Shown piece by piece: positions 1-7,969 of a DNA stretch of 64,000 nt. The DNA comes from Pseudaestuariivita atlantica (GTDB lineage: Bacteria > Pseudomonadota > Alphaproteobacteria > Rhodobacterales > Rhodobacteraceae): NCBI RefSeq assembly GCF_001205715.1, contig NZ_AQQZ01000009.1:124001-188000 (forward strand). Direction: 5' to 3'. The translations under genes and the position numbers were made by a program. How positions within the stretch are numbered: position 1 is the stretch's first letter; each line of letters begins with the position of its first letter. The notes under the pieces were generated by a model. The model worked only from the letters and a program-made list of their open reading frames with translations, was not told where the DNA came from and made no database searches.

Positions 1-712
1 CCTGCCGGTCGGCCTGCGCCCAGTCCTCCAGCCGGTCCATCGCCACGTCCGGCGCGACCTTGGCGATGTCGTTGAGGTGGTTGGCGACCGAACGGGTGAC
101 GAACCGCGCGGGATCGGCGTGCAGCCGGTCGAGCAGCGGCAGCGGATCGGTGAGGACAAGGTCGATGTTGCGCGCCCATGGCAGGCGGGGGCGCGTGCCC
201 TCGCTCACCAGCCGCCGGACGTGGTAATGCGCGTCGTCCGCCCAGAGGTGCAGGCGCGCCATCGTCTCGGACGGCCAGCGGTTGAGGAAGGGGCGGATGT
301 AGAACTCCATCGAGAAGCGCTGGGTGGCGGCGTGCAGCAGGTCGAGCGCACGGTCGCGGTGGTCTTCGAGCCCGTGGCGCACGGCCAGCACGCCCGGCAC
401 CGCGTGGATGAACCGCCCGAAATCGTCATCGCGCAGCGAGGGGTCGAGCGGCGGCAGCATCGCCGCTTCAAGCGCGTCGGCCATCGCGTTGAAATCGCGC
501 GGCAATTGCGCTTCGAGGCAGTCGGCGATCCAGTCGAGCCGCTCCAGCAACTCGCGGCTTGCCAGCCCCGGCAGGACCGTTTCGAGAAACCGATCCGGAT
601 CGAACCCCGGCAGGACGGCATGTTCGCGCGCAAGGTCACCCAGCGTGTCGGCGTTGAAGAGGTGATCCTTCAGCGAGAACCCCGACCCCGCCGGGCGGCC
701 CTTGTCGGCCAT
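1..712 (-). CDS. DNA alkylation repair protein, AlkC/AlkD-like (partial, C-terminus outside window)
   Basis: The reading frame opens at an ATG at 712, one base after the SDR stop codon, and runs off the left edge, so 237 codons are visible. The product starts MADKGRPAGSGFSLKDHLFN and contains the segment VRRLVSEGTRPRLPWA, which resembles the DNA-binding stretch of AlkC-type HEAT-repeat DNA alkylation repair proteins. These are cytoplasmic proteins that excise or recognise 3-methyl- and 7-methylpurines. The frame is wholly helical and leucine-rich, as expected for HEAT-like repeats. The tight spacing suggests co-transcription with the SDR upstream. The family call is from recalled motifs; glycosylase activity is not shown. 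Confidence 0.72.
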   Translation of the reverse strand, partial: MADKGRPAGSGFSLKDHLFNADTLGDLAREHAVLPGFDPDRFLETVLPGLASRELLERLDWIADCLEAQLPRDFNAMADALEAAMLPPLDPSLRDDDFGRFIHAVPGVLAVRHGLEDHRDRALDLLHAATQRFSMEFYIRPFLNRWPSETMARLHLWADDAHYHVRRLVSEGTRPRLPWARNIDLVLTDPLPLLDRLHADPARFVTRSVANHLNDIAKVAPDVAMDRLEDWAQADRQ

Positions 713-713
713 G

Positions 714-1496
714 TCAGAGCGTCGCGTTCACGTTGCCGCCGTCCAGAAGCACGTTCTGGCCCACCATGAAGCCCGCGTGTTGCGAGCACATGAAGGCGCA
801 GGTGGCGCCGAATTCCTCGGCCGTGCCGTAGCGGCCCGAGGGGATCTCGGCCCAGACCTGTTTGGTCGCTTCCTCGACCGGGATGCCCTGCCGTTCGGCG
901 ATGGCACGGTCGAGCGAGGCGCGGCGGTCGGTGGCGTGGCTGCCGGGCAGCAGGTTGTTGATCGTCACGCCGTGCTTCGCCACCTGCCGCGCGGTGCCCG
1001 CGACATAGCCCGTCAGCCCGGCGCGCGCCGAGTTCGACAGGCCCAGCACCGGGATCGGCGCCTTGACCGATTGCGAGGTGATGTTGACGACGCGGCCCCA
1101 GCCCCGGTCGATCATGCCGGGCAGGCAGGCCTTCATCAGCGCGATGGGAGTCAGCATGTTGGCGTCGAGCGCGGCGATGAAGTCATCGCGCGTCCAGTCG
1201 CTCCACATGCCCGGCGGCGGGCCGCCCGCGTTGGTGACGAGGATGTCGATGTCGCCCGCCGCCTCCAGCACGGCCTCGCGCCCCTCTTCAGTGGTGATGT
1301 CGGCGGCCACGGCGGCGACGCTGATGCCGCCATGCGCGGCGTGGATTTCGACCGCCGTGGCGTCCAGCGCCTCGGCCCCGCGGGCGTTCAGGATCAGGTT
1401 GACCCCCGCCGCCGCCAGCGCCTCGGCACAGCCGCGCCCCAACCCCTTGCTCGATGCACAGACGAGCGCCGTCTTGCCCGCGATTCCCAGATCCAT
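714..1496 (-). CDS. SDR-family oxidoreductase with non-canonical active site
   Basis: A 260-residue short-chain dehydrogenase/reductase with a Rossmann fold. The glycine motif ASSKGLG is at residues 14-20, NAGG at 89-92 and the catalytic-type serine region TSQS at about 140-143. The usual Tyr-x3-Lys pair is replaced: the aligned segment reads LSNSARAGLTG, putting Ser154 and Arg158 in those positions. The C-terminus (GQNVLLDGG) matches the 3-oxoacyl-ACP reductase-like SDR group. It is followed one base later by the alkylation repair gene. The SDR fold is secure, but substrate and even classical reductase activity are open because of the missing Tyr/Lys pair. Confidence 0.88.
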   Translation of the reverse strand: MDLGIAGKTALVCASSKGLGRGCAEALAAAGVNLILNARGAEALDATAVEIHAAHGGISVAAVAADITTEEGREAVLEAAGDIDILVTNAGGPPPGMWSDWTRDDFIAALDANMLTPIALMKACLPGMIDRGWGRVVNITSQSVKAPIPVLGLSNSARAGLTGYVAGTARQVAKHGVTINNLLPGSHATDRRASLDRAIAERQGIPVEEATKQVWAEIPSGRYGTAEEFGATCAFMCSQHAGFMVGQNVLLDGGNVNATL

Positions 1497-1694
1497 GGCC
1501 CTATCCTCCGTTCACGTCGCGCGAAGATTGCCGCGCCCGCGCCCGATTGCAAGCGGCGGTCCGCGCCCCGCGCCCTCCAACGGCCCGAAAATGACCGGGG
1601 CGTTGACCAGATTTCGTCACATCCATACTCTATCAACCACTTGACCCGTAGCTTGACGGGGCATTCCGACACCCTTGCAAAGGACCCCTTGCGC

Positions 1695-2717
1695 GTGATC
1701 GACGACGTCTCGACCGATGCCAAGCAAGCCCAGGCCGTCGCGGTTTTCCGCGCCGAGGCGCTGAAGGTGATCGCCGGGGCGAACCTGGGCGACGCGCTGT
1801 CCTTTGCCGACGAATTGCAACCCGACGACATCTATGCGCTGTCGGCCCATGCCGAACGGTCTCGGCTGGAACTGTTGCCGCAGGGCGGCGGGCGGTTCCT
1901 TGTCGCCGAACGCTCGCAGGCGGGCATGCCGGGCCACCGCGTGGTGCTGGACTGCGCGCTGACCTTCATGGCGCCCGACGGATCGACCACCGAGGTGCTG
2001 GTGCTGGTCGAGGTCGACGAGGCCGGCGGCGTGGTGGAAATCTTTGCCCTGCCCCTCGCCCCGATGCCGGTGAAAAGCGACATCACGCTTGTGGGCATCG
2101 ACCGCGACAGCGCCGAGGAAAAGCTGGCGCAGGTGGCCTGCGTGTCCTTCACGCGGGGCACGATGATCACCGTCGCTTCGGGCGCGCAGGTGCCCATCGA
2201 ACAACTGAGCGTCGGCGACAAGGTGCTGACACGCGACGACGGCGCGCAGGCGATCCGCTGGATCGGCCAGACCACCGTGCGCGCCAGTGGCGAGATGGCG
2301 CCCATCGTCATCACCGCGGGCACGCTGCACAATGCCGGCGATCTTGTCGTCAGCCCCGACCACCGCCTGTTCATCTACCAGCGACGCGACCGTCTGGGCG
2401 CGGGCCGGTCCGAGCTTCTGGTGAAGGTGCGCCACCTTGTGAACGGCAAGTCCGTCTACCGGATGCAGGGCGGGTTCGTGGATTACTTCCAGCTGCTCTT
2501 CGACGATCACCAGATCATCTATGCCGAGGGGATCGCGGCGGAATCGCTGCTGATCGACACCCGGACGCAACCCGCACTCCCGTCCGAGATCAACGCCGAG
2601 GTCGCGCACCGCATGCGCGGGCACGACCCGCTGATGCTGCGCGAGTTCGAGGTGACCGAACAATTGCTGGACCGTCCCGACGCAGCAGACCTGCTGCGCC
2701 GGTCGTCTTCGGGCTGA
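1695..2717 (+). CDS. Hint (hedgehog/intein) domain protein
   Basis: About 340 residues. The N-terminal ~145 residues are not recognised. A Hint domain starts near residue 149 with Cys followed by FTRGT, then the pattern IEQLSVGDKVLTRDDGAQ and IRWIG, and a SPDHRLF block near 220-226. These are typical of the stand-alone Hint_2 proteins common in roseobacters, which are inferred to perform self-cleavage or ester chemistry. The frame has no ATG near its true start. GTG 1695 is chosen because AAAGGA lies at 1679-1684; TTG 1689 is the alternative. A weak TTGACC/TACTCT promoter pair lies at 1603-1631. It is convergent with the SnoaL-like gene. Confidence 0.75.
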   Translation: MIDDVSTDAKQAQAVAVFRAEALKVIAGANLGDALSFADELQPDDIYALSAHAERSRLELLPQGGGRFLVAERSQAGMPGHRVVLDCALTFMAPDGSTTEVLVLVEVDEAGGVVEIFALPLAPMPVKSDITLVGIDRDSAEEKLAQVACVSFTRGTMITVASGAQVPIEQLSVGDKVLTRDDGAQAIRWIGQTTVRASGEMAPIVITAGTLHNAGDLVVSPDHRLFIYQRRDRLGAGRSELLVKVRHLVNGKSVYRMQGGFVDYFQLLFDDHQIIYAEGIAAESLLIDTRTQPALPSEINAEVAHRMRGHDPLMLREFEVTEQLLDRPDAADLLRRSSSG

Positions 2718-2728
2718 GGGTCGCGGGC

Positions 2729-3103
2729 TTAGCCGCCCGCGCCATAGAAGAACTCTTCCCGCACGATCTTGCCATCCGCAATGTGATAGACGGCGACCTC
2801 TTTCATGTCGTCGACGCGGCCGCTTTCCTTTTCCTTGGTCTTAACCTCGAAGATCACGGCAAAGCGGTCATCGCCATGCGGGAACGGGTCCGAGATGTTG
2901 GCCTCCAGCACCTCGAACGTCGAATCCCACCACGCGTGTTTGCCGCGAATGCCGTCAAGGCCGTGGGTTTCCGGCCCCTGGTCGCCCATGGCCATCGCCT
3001 CGACCGAGACGGCATTGTCGGCATAGAGCTTGCCGAGGTTCTCGTTCTCGCGCCCTTCGCGGCATCCGGCGACCAGTTCATTGGCGATTTCATTCAGTGT
3101 CAT
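2729..3103 (-). CDS. SnoaL-like / NTF2-like protein
   Basis: A 124-residue soluble protein with the general build of the SnoaL/NTF2 alpha+beta barrel. It has an N-terminal helix (LNEIANELVAGCREG), a YADNA turn, a central GLDGIRGKHAWWDSTFEV segment and C-terminal strands ending in GKIVREEFFYG. The family includes small hydrolases, isomerases and ligand-binding proteins, so no reaction is assigned. It is convergent with the Hint gene, from which it is separated by 11 bases, and divergent from the stress-protein gene. Family confidence is good from the pattern; function is unknown. Confidence 0.75.
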   Translation of the reverse strand: MTLNEIANELVAGCREGRENENLGKLYADNAVSVEAMAMGDQGPETHGLDGIRGKHAWWDSTFEVLEANISDPFPHGDDRFAVIFEVKTKEKESGRVDDMKEVAVYHIADGKIVREEFFYGAGG

Positions 3104-3247
3104 GCGGGAATCCTCCGTTTCGAATGAGCGTTCTCTACCAGCCAGTCCTGCCAGTTTATGTCATGAGCTGCTGACGGATATGAACCTTCTGCCCCTTCTC
3201 AGGACCGCTGCGCGTGGTTAGGTCTGTACCTGACAAAGGGAGCAGCC

Positions 3248-4069
3248 ATGAAGATACTCGCCGCAACCGATCTTTCCGAACGATCCGACCGCGCGCTGGC
3301 GCGTGCGTTCCAGCTTGCGGGCGCGTCGGGGGCGCGGTTGTCGGTGGTGCACGTGCTGGACGAGGACCTGCCCGACGCCGTCGCCGACCCGATGCAGGCC
3401 AGCACGGTCGAGACGCAGACGCGGCTGTGCGATGCGCTGGCCGATGGGCAAGAGTGTGACTTCGCCTGCCTGCGCGGTGACCCGGTGGAGACGCTGTTAA
3501 GGGAAGCCGATACGGCGGACCTGCTGGTGATGGGCGCGCACCGGCCGCGCAAGTTCCTCGACATGCTGCGCGAGACGACGATGAGCCGGATCGTGCGCCA
3601 CACCCGCACGCCCGTCCTGCTGGTCACGGGAGAGGCGGACGGCGCTTATTCCCGCATCCTCGCCGCGACGGATTTCTCCCCGGCCTCGGTTGCCGCGATG
3701 CGGACTGCCCGGCGCTGGGTGCCCGGTGCGCGGATCACGCCGGTTCACGCGCTGGAAATTCCCTATACCGGGCACCTGTCGCGCAACTCCGACACGATGG
3801 CCACGCTGGAGGCAGCGTTCCGCAAGGACGTCGCGGCCGAGGCCGACGCGTGGGAAGAAGCGCTTGACCCCGATCCCGCGCGGGATGGCGTGGAGGTTGT
3901 CACCGGCAGCCCGCTTCGCGTCATCAACGAAGCGGTGCAGCGCGACGGGGCGGACCTTGTGGCCGTCGGCGCGCATGGCCGCGTGGGCGGTGGCCCGGCC
4001 CTGCTGGGATCGCTTGCGACCGACCTGATCCGCACGCCGCCCTGTGACGTGCTGGTGGCGCGGCCCTGA
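3248..4069 (+). CDS. Universal stress protein, tandem UspA domains
   Basis: 273 residues made of two UspA folds, about 1-130 and 138-273, each starting with a strand like ILAATD. The second domain carries the full nucleotide-binding pattern G-x2-G-x9-G-S within VGAHGRVGGGPALLGSLA. The first domain is degenerate at the same place (MGAHRPRKF), so probably only one half binds ATP. It is preceded by AAAGGGAGC, a good ribosome site, and followed 52 bases later by prfC. UspA tandem proteins are cytoplasmic and linked to stress survival; the specific role is unknown. Confidence 0.9.
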   Translation: MKILAATDLSERSDRALARAFQLAGASGARLSVVHVLDEDLPDAVADPMQASTVETQTRLCDALADGQECDFACLRGDPVETLLREADTADLLVMGAHRPRKFLDMLRETTMSRIVRHTRTPVLLVTGEADGAYSRILAATDFSPASVAAMRTARRWVPGARITPVHALEIPYTGHLSRNSDTMATLEAAFRKDVAAEADAWEEALDPDPARDGVEVVTGSPLRVINEAVQRDGADLVAVGAHGRVGGGPALLGSLATDLIRTPPCDVLVARP

Positions 4070-4121
4070 CGCAGGGCCCGCGCGCCTTGCCCTTGGGCGG
4101 CACATCGCCTATCTGCGCGCC

Positions 4122-5729
4122 ATGCTGGACACGTCCCCCAACCGCCCCGATCTGCCACCCGAGATCGCCCGCCGCCGGACCTTTGCGATCATCTCGCACC
4201 CCGACGCGGGCAAGACCACGCTGACGGAAAAGTTCCTTCTGTTCGGCGGCGCGATCCAGATGGCGGGACAGGTGCGCGCCAAGGGCGAGGCCCGGCGCAC
4301 CCGGTCGGACTTCATGGCGATGGAAAAGGACCGGGGCATTTCCGTCTCGGCCTCGGCGATGTCGTTCGATTTCAGGGAGTTCCGCTTCAACCTTGTCGAC
4401 ACGCCCGGTCACAGCGACTTTTCCGAAGACACCTATCGCACGCTGACGGCGGTTGATGCGGCGGTGATGGTGATCGACGGCGCCAAGGGCGTGGAAAGCC
4501 AGACGCGGAAGCTATTCGAGGTCTGCCGCCTGCGCGACCTGCCGATCCTGACCTTCTGCAACAAGATGGACCGCGAAAGCCGCGACACGTTCGACATCAT
4601 CGACGAGATCCAGGAGAACCTTGCCATCGACGTCACGCCCGCCTCGTGGCCGATCGGGATGGGGCAGGATTTCCTCGGCTGTTACGACATGCTGCGCGAC
4701 CGGCTGGAGCTGATGGACCGCGCCGACCGCAACGTCGTGGCCGAAAGCATCAAGATCGAGGGGCTGAACGACCCCGCGCTGGCCGAACACGTCCCCGACC
4801 ACCTGCTGGAGCAGTTGCGCGAAGAAGTGGAAATGGCGCGCGAACTTCTGCCGAGGCTCGACCCACAGGCCGTGCTGGACGGGACGATGACGCCGATCTG
4901 GTTCGGCTCGGCCATCAACTCCTTCGGCGTGAAGGAACTGATGGACGGGATCGCCGGGTACGGCCCGCAGCCGCAGATCCAGTCGGCCGAGCCGCGCCAG
5001 ATCCTGCCGGAAGAGCCGAAAGTGGCCGGGTTCGTCTTCAAGGTGCAGGCCAACATGGACCCCAAGCACCGCGACCGGGTGGCGTTCCTGCGCCTCGCCT
5101 CGGGCCATTTTAAGCGCGGCATGAAGCTGACGCATGTGCGGTCGAAAAAGCCGATGGCGATTTCGAACCCCGTCCTGTTCCTCGCCGCCGACCGCGAACT
5201 GGCCGAGGAGGCCTGGGCGGGCGACATCATCGGCATCCCCAACCACGGCCAGCTTCGCATCGGCGACACGCTGACCGAGGGCGAGGCGCTGCGCGTGACC
5301 GGCATCCCCTCCTTCGCGCCCGAGCTTCTGCAAGGCTGCCGCGCGGGTGATCCGCTGAAGGCCAAGCACCTTGAAAAGGCGCTGATGCAGTTCGCCGAAG
5401 AGGGTGCCGCCAAGGTCTTCAAGCCCAATATCGGGTCGGGCTTCATCGTGGGCGTCGTCGGCGCGCTGCAATTCGAGGTGCTGGCGAGCCGGATCGAGCT
5501 GGAATACGGCCTGCCCGTCCGGTTCGAACCGACGCAGTTCACCTCCGCCCGCTGGGCGTCGGGACCGAAGGACAAGGTCGAGGCGTTCGTGAACGCCAAC
5601 AAGCAGCAGATCGCGCATGACCATGACGGCGACGTCGTCTACCTGACCCGCCTGCAATGGGACATCGACCGCGTGGTGCGCGACTACCCGGATGTGCATC
5701 TGACCGCCACCAAAGAGATGATGGTCTGA
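4122..5729 (+). CDS. prfC: Peptide chain release factor 3
   Basis: A translational GTPase that removes RF1/RF2 from the ribosome after termination. The 535-residue length fits RF3. G-domain motifs are all present: HPDAGKTT at 26-33, DTPGHSDFSEDTYR, and NKMD near 146. A PrfC-type C-terminus (RFEPTQFTSARW, HDHDGDVVYLTRLQWD) follows. The frame is open further upstream, but ATG 4122 is chosen because the protein then begins MLDTSPNRPDLPPEIARRRT as in relatives, and longer forms would overlap the stress-protein gene. It is probably transcribed alone or with the preceding gene. Confidence 0.96.
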   Translation: MLDTSPNRPDLPPEIARRRTFAIISHPDAGKTTLTEKFLLFGGAIQMAGQVRAKGEARRTRSDFMAMEKDRGISVSASAMSFDFREFRFNLVDTPGHSDFSEDTYRTLTAVDAAVMVIDGAKGVESQTRKLFEVCRLRDLPILTFCNKMDRESRDTFDIIDEIQENLAIDVTPASWPIGMGQDFLGCYDMLRDRLELMDRADRNVVAESIKIEGLNDPALAEHVPDHLLEQLREEVEMARELLPRLDPQAVLDGTMTPIWFGSAINSFGVKELMDGIAGYGPQPQIQSAEPRQILPEEPKVAGFVFKVQANMDPKHRDRVAFLRLASGHFKRGMKLTHVRSKKPMAISNPVLFLAADRELAEEAWAGDIIGIPNHGQLRIGDTLTEGEALRVTGIPSFAPELLQGCRAGDPLKAKHLEKALMQFAEEGAAKVFKPNIGSGFIVGVVGALQFEVLASRIELEYGLPVRFEPTQFTSARWASGPKDKVEAFVNANKQQIAHDHDGDVVYLTRLQWDIDRVVRDYPDVHLTATKEMMV

Positions 5730-5761
5730 CTGCGGCTTGCCATCGGGACCGATCCGTCAGA

Positions 5762-5782
5762 TGATGTAATAACATTACATCA
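5762..5782. promoter_or_regulatory. Inverted repeat upstream of PCu(A)C-like gene (candidate operator)
   Basis: Arms TGATGTAAT and ATTACATCA flank an AAC centre, giving a perfect 9-bp inverted repeat. It ends 10 bases before the ATG at 5793 and partly covers the ribosome-binding region. Its size and AT-rich character in a high-GC intergenic gap suggest a protein binding site. It has a general likeness to Fur/Zur-type metal boxes, but the regulator is an inference. Confidence 0.5.
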
Positions 5783-5792
5783 GGAAAGCCCC

Positions 5793-6227
5793 ATGCGCGC
5801 CGCCATTCTTGCCCTGCTCTTCGCCTCCCCCGCCCTGGCCGACGGGTTGCACGTGGGCGAAGGCTGGATGGCCGCGACCGAAGGGCAAGTAGCGCGTGCC
5901 TTCGTGGAGATCCACAACGAGGGCGATGCTCCGGTGATCCTGCACGCGTTCCGCGCGGACTGGGCCGATGCCGCGCTGGTGGGTGCACCGGTCAAGGCGG
6001 ACGGGCGGGACGTGCCGCTTGATGACTACATGCTCCTGCCGGGCGAAGAACTGGACATGGAGCCGGAAGGCGTCTTCATCCGTTTGACGGACCTCACCGT
6101 GCCGCTGGCGGAAGGCACAGAGGCGGACGTCACGCTGATCCTGTCCACCGGCACAGAGATTGCCATCACGATCCAGGTGGAAGGCGAAAACGCCGAGACC
6201 GAAAGCCACGCCGGCCACGATCACTGA
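5793..6227 (+). CDS. PCu(A)C-like periplasmic protein lacking the canonical copper ligands
   Basis: 144 residues with a cleavable signal peptide (residues 1-16, ending ASPALA). The cupredoxin-like body has the family's MLLPGEELDMEPEGVFIRLTDL block (about 80-101), which matches the region before the copper site in PCu(A)C chaperones. In those proteins the site is built from His and Met residues (H-x10-M-x21-H-x-M). Here the H-x-M step reads GVFIRL and the upstream ligands are not visible. A His-rich tail (His139, His142, His144) may bind metal instead. A palindromic operator candidate overlaps the start region. A copper-delivery role for cytochrome oxidase is uncertain. Confidence 0.72.
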   Translation: MRAAILALLFASPALADGLHVGEGWMAATEGQVARAFVEIHNEGDAPVILHAFRADWADAALVGAPVKADGRDVPLDDYMLLPGEELDMEPEGVFIRLTDLTVPLAEGTEADVTLILSTGTEIAITIQVEGENAETESHAGHDH

Positions 6228-6235
6228 CCCTTGCC

Positions 6236-6265
6236 GCGAGGCGCGCCCGGTCGGGCGCGACGAGC
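6236..6265 (+). repeat. GCGAG/GAGC hairpin repeat, variant copy
   Basis: This 30-base copy reads GCGAGG, then a 7-bp stem CGCGCCC/GGGCGCG around a GGTC loop, then ACGAGC. It shares the outer boxes of the copies at 12926, 16472, 19167 and 28761. It lies 8 bases after the PCu(A)C stop and just before the end of the convergent aldolase gene, so it could act as a terminator for both. Confidence 0.6.
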
Positions 6266-6271
6266 CCCCGC

Positions 6272-7102
6272 TCAGGCCGGTTTGAAGGCGCGCAGGACCT
6301 CGCGGGTGGCGGTGAAGATCGGATCGTGCACCTCTTTCAGGATGCCCACCCGGTCGTACCTGTCGGGATCGGCGGCAAGTGCCGCGCGCAGCGAGGCGCC
6401 GAAGACCTGTCGCAACTCGGTGCCGATGTTGAACTTGCAGATCGCGCTGCCCCGCGACAGCCTCATGCGCTGCGCCACCGGCACGCCCGACCCGCCATGG
6501 ATCACCAGCGGCACGTCGGTCACCGCCTCGATCGCCGCGATCCGCGCCTCGTCGAGCCCCTGCGAGGCCTGCGTCTGCAGATGCACGTTCCCGACCGAGA
6601 TCGCCATCGCGTCCACGCCCGTCTCTGCTGCGAACCGCGCGGCCTCGTCGGGGTCGGTGCCTAGGCTTTCGGCCCCGCCGTCATAGCCCACGAACCCGAT
6701 CTCTCCCTCGCAGGACACGCCCGCCTCGTGCGCCATCGCCACGATGTCTGACGTGATGCGGATGTTGTCCTCGAGCGGCAGTTTCGAGCCGTCGAACATG
6801 ACCGAGGTGAAGCCCGCCGCGATCGCGTCGCGGCATTCCTGCACCTCGTAACCGTGGTCAAGATGCGCCACGACCGGCACGCTGACGCTGTCGGCAAGCC
6901 AGCGGAACATCGCGCCCAGCACCGGCAGGGGCGTGTGCGCGCGGCAGGACGGGCCGGCCTGCAGGATCACGGGGCAGCCTTCGGCCTCGGCCGCCTGCGC
7001 ATAGGCGCGGGCATCTTCCCAGCCCAGGCAGACAAGGCCGGCCACCGCGTATCCCTGTTCGCGCGCAGGCTGAAGAACCTCGGTCAAGGTCGCGAGAGTC
7101 AT
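6272..7102 (-). CDS. Class II fructose-bisphosphate aldolase family protein, IolJ-like
   Basis: 276 residues forming a class II (zinc) aldolase. The metal-site segments are AHLDHG at 79-84, CEGEIG around 131-136, NVH at 172-174 and IHGGSG from 201. Its place at the 3' end of the iolD-iolC-iolB run suggests it cleaves 2-deoxy-5-keto-gluconate 6-phosphate to dihydroxyacetone phosphate and malonate semialdehyde (IolJ). That substrate is inferred from context; tagatose- or fructose-bisphosphate aldolase cannot be excluded. It is shorter than many FbaA proteins, in line with the IolJ/GatY group. Confidence 0.8.
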   Translation of the reverse strand: MTLATLTEVLQPAREQGYAVAGLVCLGWEDARAYAQAAEAEGCPVILQAGPSCRAHTPLPVLGAMFRWLADSVSVPVVAHLDHGYEVQECRDAIAAGFTSVMFDGSKLPLEDNIRITSDIVAMAHEAGVSCEGEIGFVGYDGGAESLGTDPDEAARFAAETGVDAMAISVGNVHLQTQASQGLDEARIAAIEAVTDVPLVIHGGSGVPVAQRMRLSRGSAICKFNIGTELRQVFGASLRAALAADPDRYDRVGILKEVHDPIFTATREVLRAFKPA

Positions 7103-7126
7103 GGGTTTTCGCCTCTTGCTAAAGCG

Positions 7127-7969
7127 TCACTTGAACTTGGCAACCATGTCCATGATGCCGGGGATCGTGTGCAGTTGTTCGGCGTGGGTCGGCTGGAAAT
7201 ACTGTTTCAGCGACCGCTGCGACAGCCCGCCGAGGATCGTGAAATAGTACATCTCGTATCCCGGCAGGACGCAGCACGGGTGGTAACCCTTGTCGATGCA
7301 GATCGTGGACCCGTCCATGATGTGATAGGCGTCGCCCGGTTCGTTATCGACCCGCTGGAGCATCTGCAGGCCCGAGCCGTAATTGGGTTTGAACCGGAAG
7401 TTGTAGGTCTCGTCGTGGCGGCTCTCGTCCGGCAGGCGGTCGGTGTCGTGCTTGTGGCTGGGAAAGCCCGACCAGCCGCCTGCACCCACCGTGAAGAGCT
7501 CGCTCACCAACAGCCGCCCGACGCGGTCGTGCTGGTTGGCACCGAGGATGTGTTTGATCTTGCGGTGGGTCTTGGTGTCGTCCGACCCGTATTGCACGAG
7601 GTCCAATTCGTTCCGGCGCACCGCGAAGGGCTTCAGCGTCTCGGCGAATTTCGCGCCCGCGACGAACACCTCGGCGCTGGCCGAGCGGCAAGTGATGCGC
7701 GCGCCGGTATCGGTTGGGACATAGACGCCTTCGGGTTCGCCGTCCCACACGTCCTCGCCGCGGTTGCCGATCCCGGCAAAGGTTTCGCCACCAGTCTCGA
7801 CATCGACCGTGCCCGTGGCGGGGACGATGCAGGTCTCATACTCCGCCAGCCGGTAGTCGAAATGCTGGCCTTCGGTCAGCTTGACGATGTTGAAATAGTT
7901 CAGCGGAACCAAAGCATCATCAACGTCCACGATGGGTTTGTTTTCATTGTCGAAAGGCGGGATGTGCAT
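7127..7969 (-). CDS. iolB: 5-deoxy-glucuronate isomerase
   Basis: 280 residues, the normal length for IolB, with the double-cupin fold. It isomerises 5-deoxy-D-glucuronate to 2-deoxy-5-keto-D-gluconate in the myo-inositol pathway. Recognisable blocks are FPSHKHDTD, the metal-site histidine region, then DETYNFRFKPNYGSGLQMLQR and GYHPCCVLPGYEMYYF. The gene begins immediately after the iolC stop (TGAATG), so it is translationally linked to iolC and iolD and read from the iolD promoter. Confidence 0.95.
   Translation of the reverse strand: MHIPPFDNENKPIVDVDDALVPLNYFNIVKLTEGQHFDYRLAEYETCIVPATGTVDVETGGETFAGIGNRGEDVWDGEPEGVYVPTDTGARITCRSASAEVFVAGAKFAETLKPFAVRRNELDLVQYGSDDTKTHRKIKHILGANQHDRVGRLLVSELFTVGAGGWSGFPSHKHDTDRLPDESRHDETYNFRFKPNYGSGLQMLQRVDNEPGDAYHIMDGSTICIDKGYHPCCVLPGYEMYYFTILGGLSQRSLKQYFQPTHAEQLHTIPGIMDMVAKFK

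Noticed and set aside
77-769. A 230-codon plus-strand frame at the left edge
   Set aside because: It is the shadow of the minus-strand alkylation repair gene, which has a proper ATG at 712 and family-like sequence.
1641-1658. TTGACC and TTGACG as start codons or promoter boxes of the Hint gene
   Set aside because: As start codons they lack a ribosome site, and as -35 boxes they have no matching -10 at a usual distance.
702-1694. Upstream extension of the Hint protein frame
   Set aside because: The frame is open back to 702 but overlaps the SDR gene antisense and has no conserved sequence; the start near 1695 has a ribosome site.
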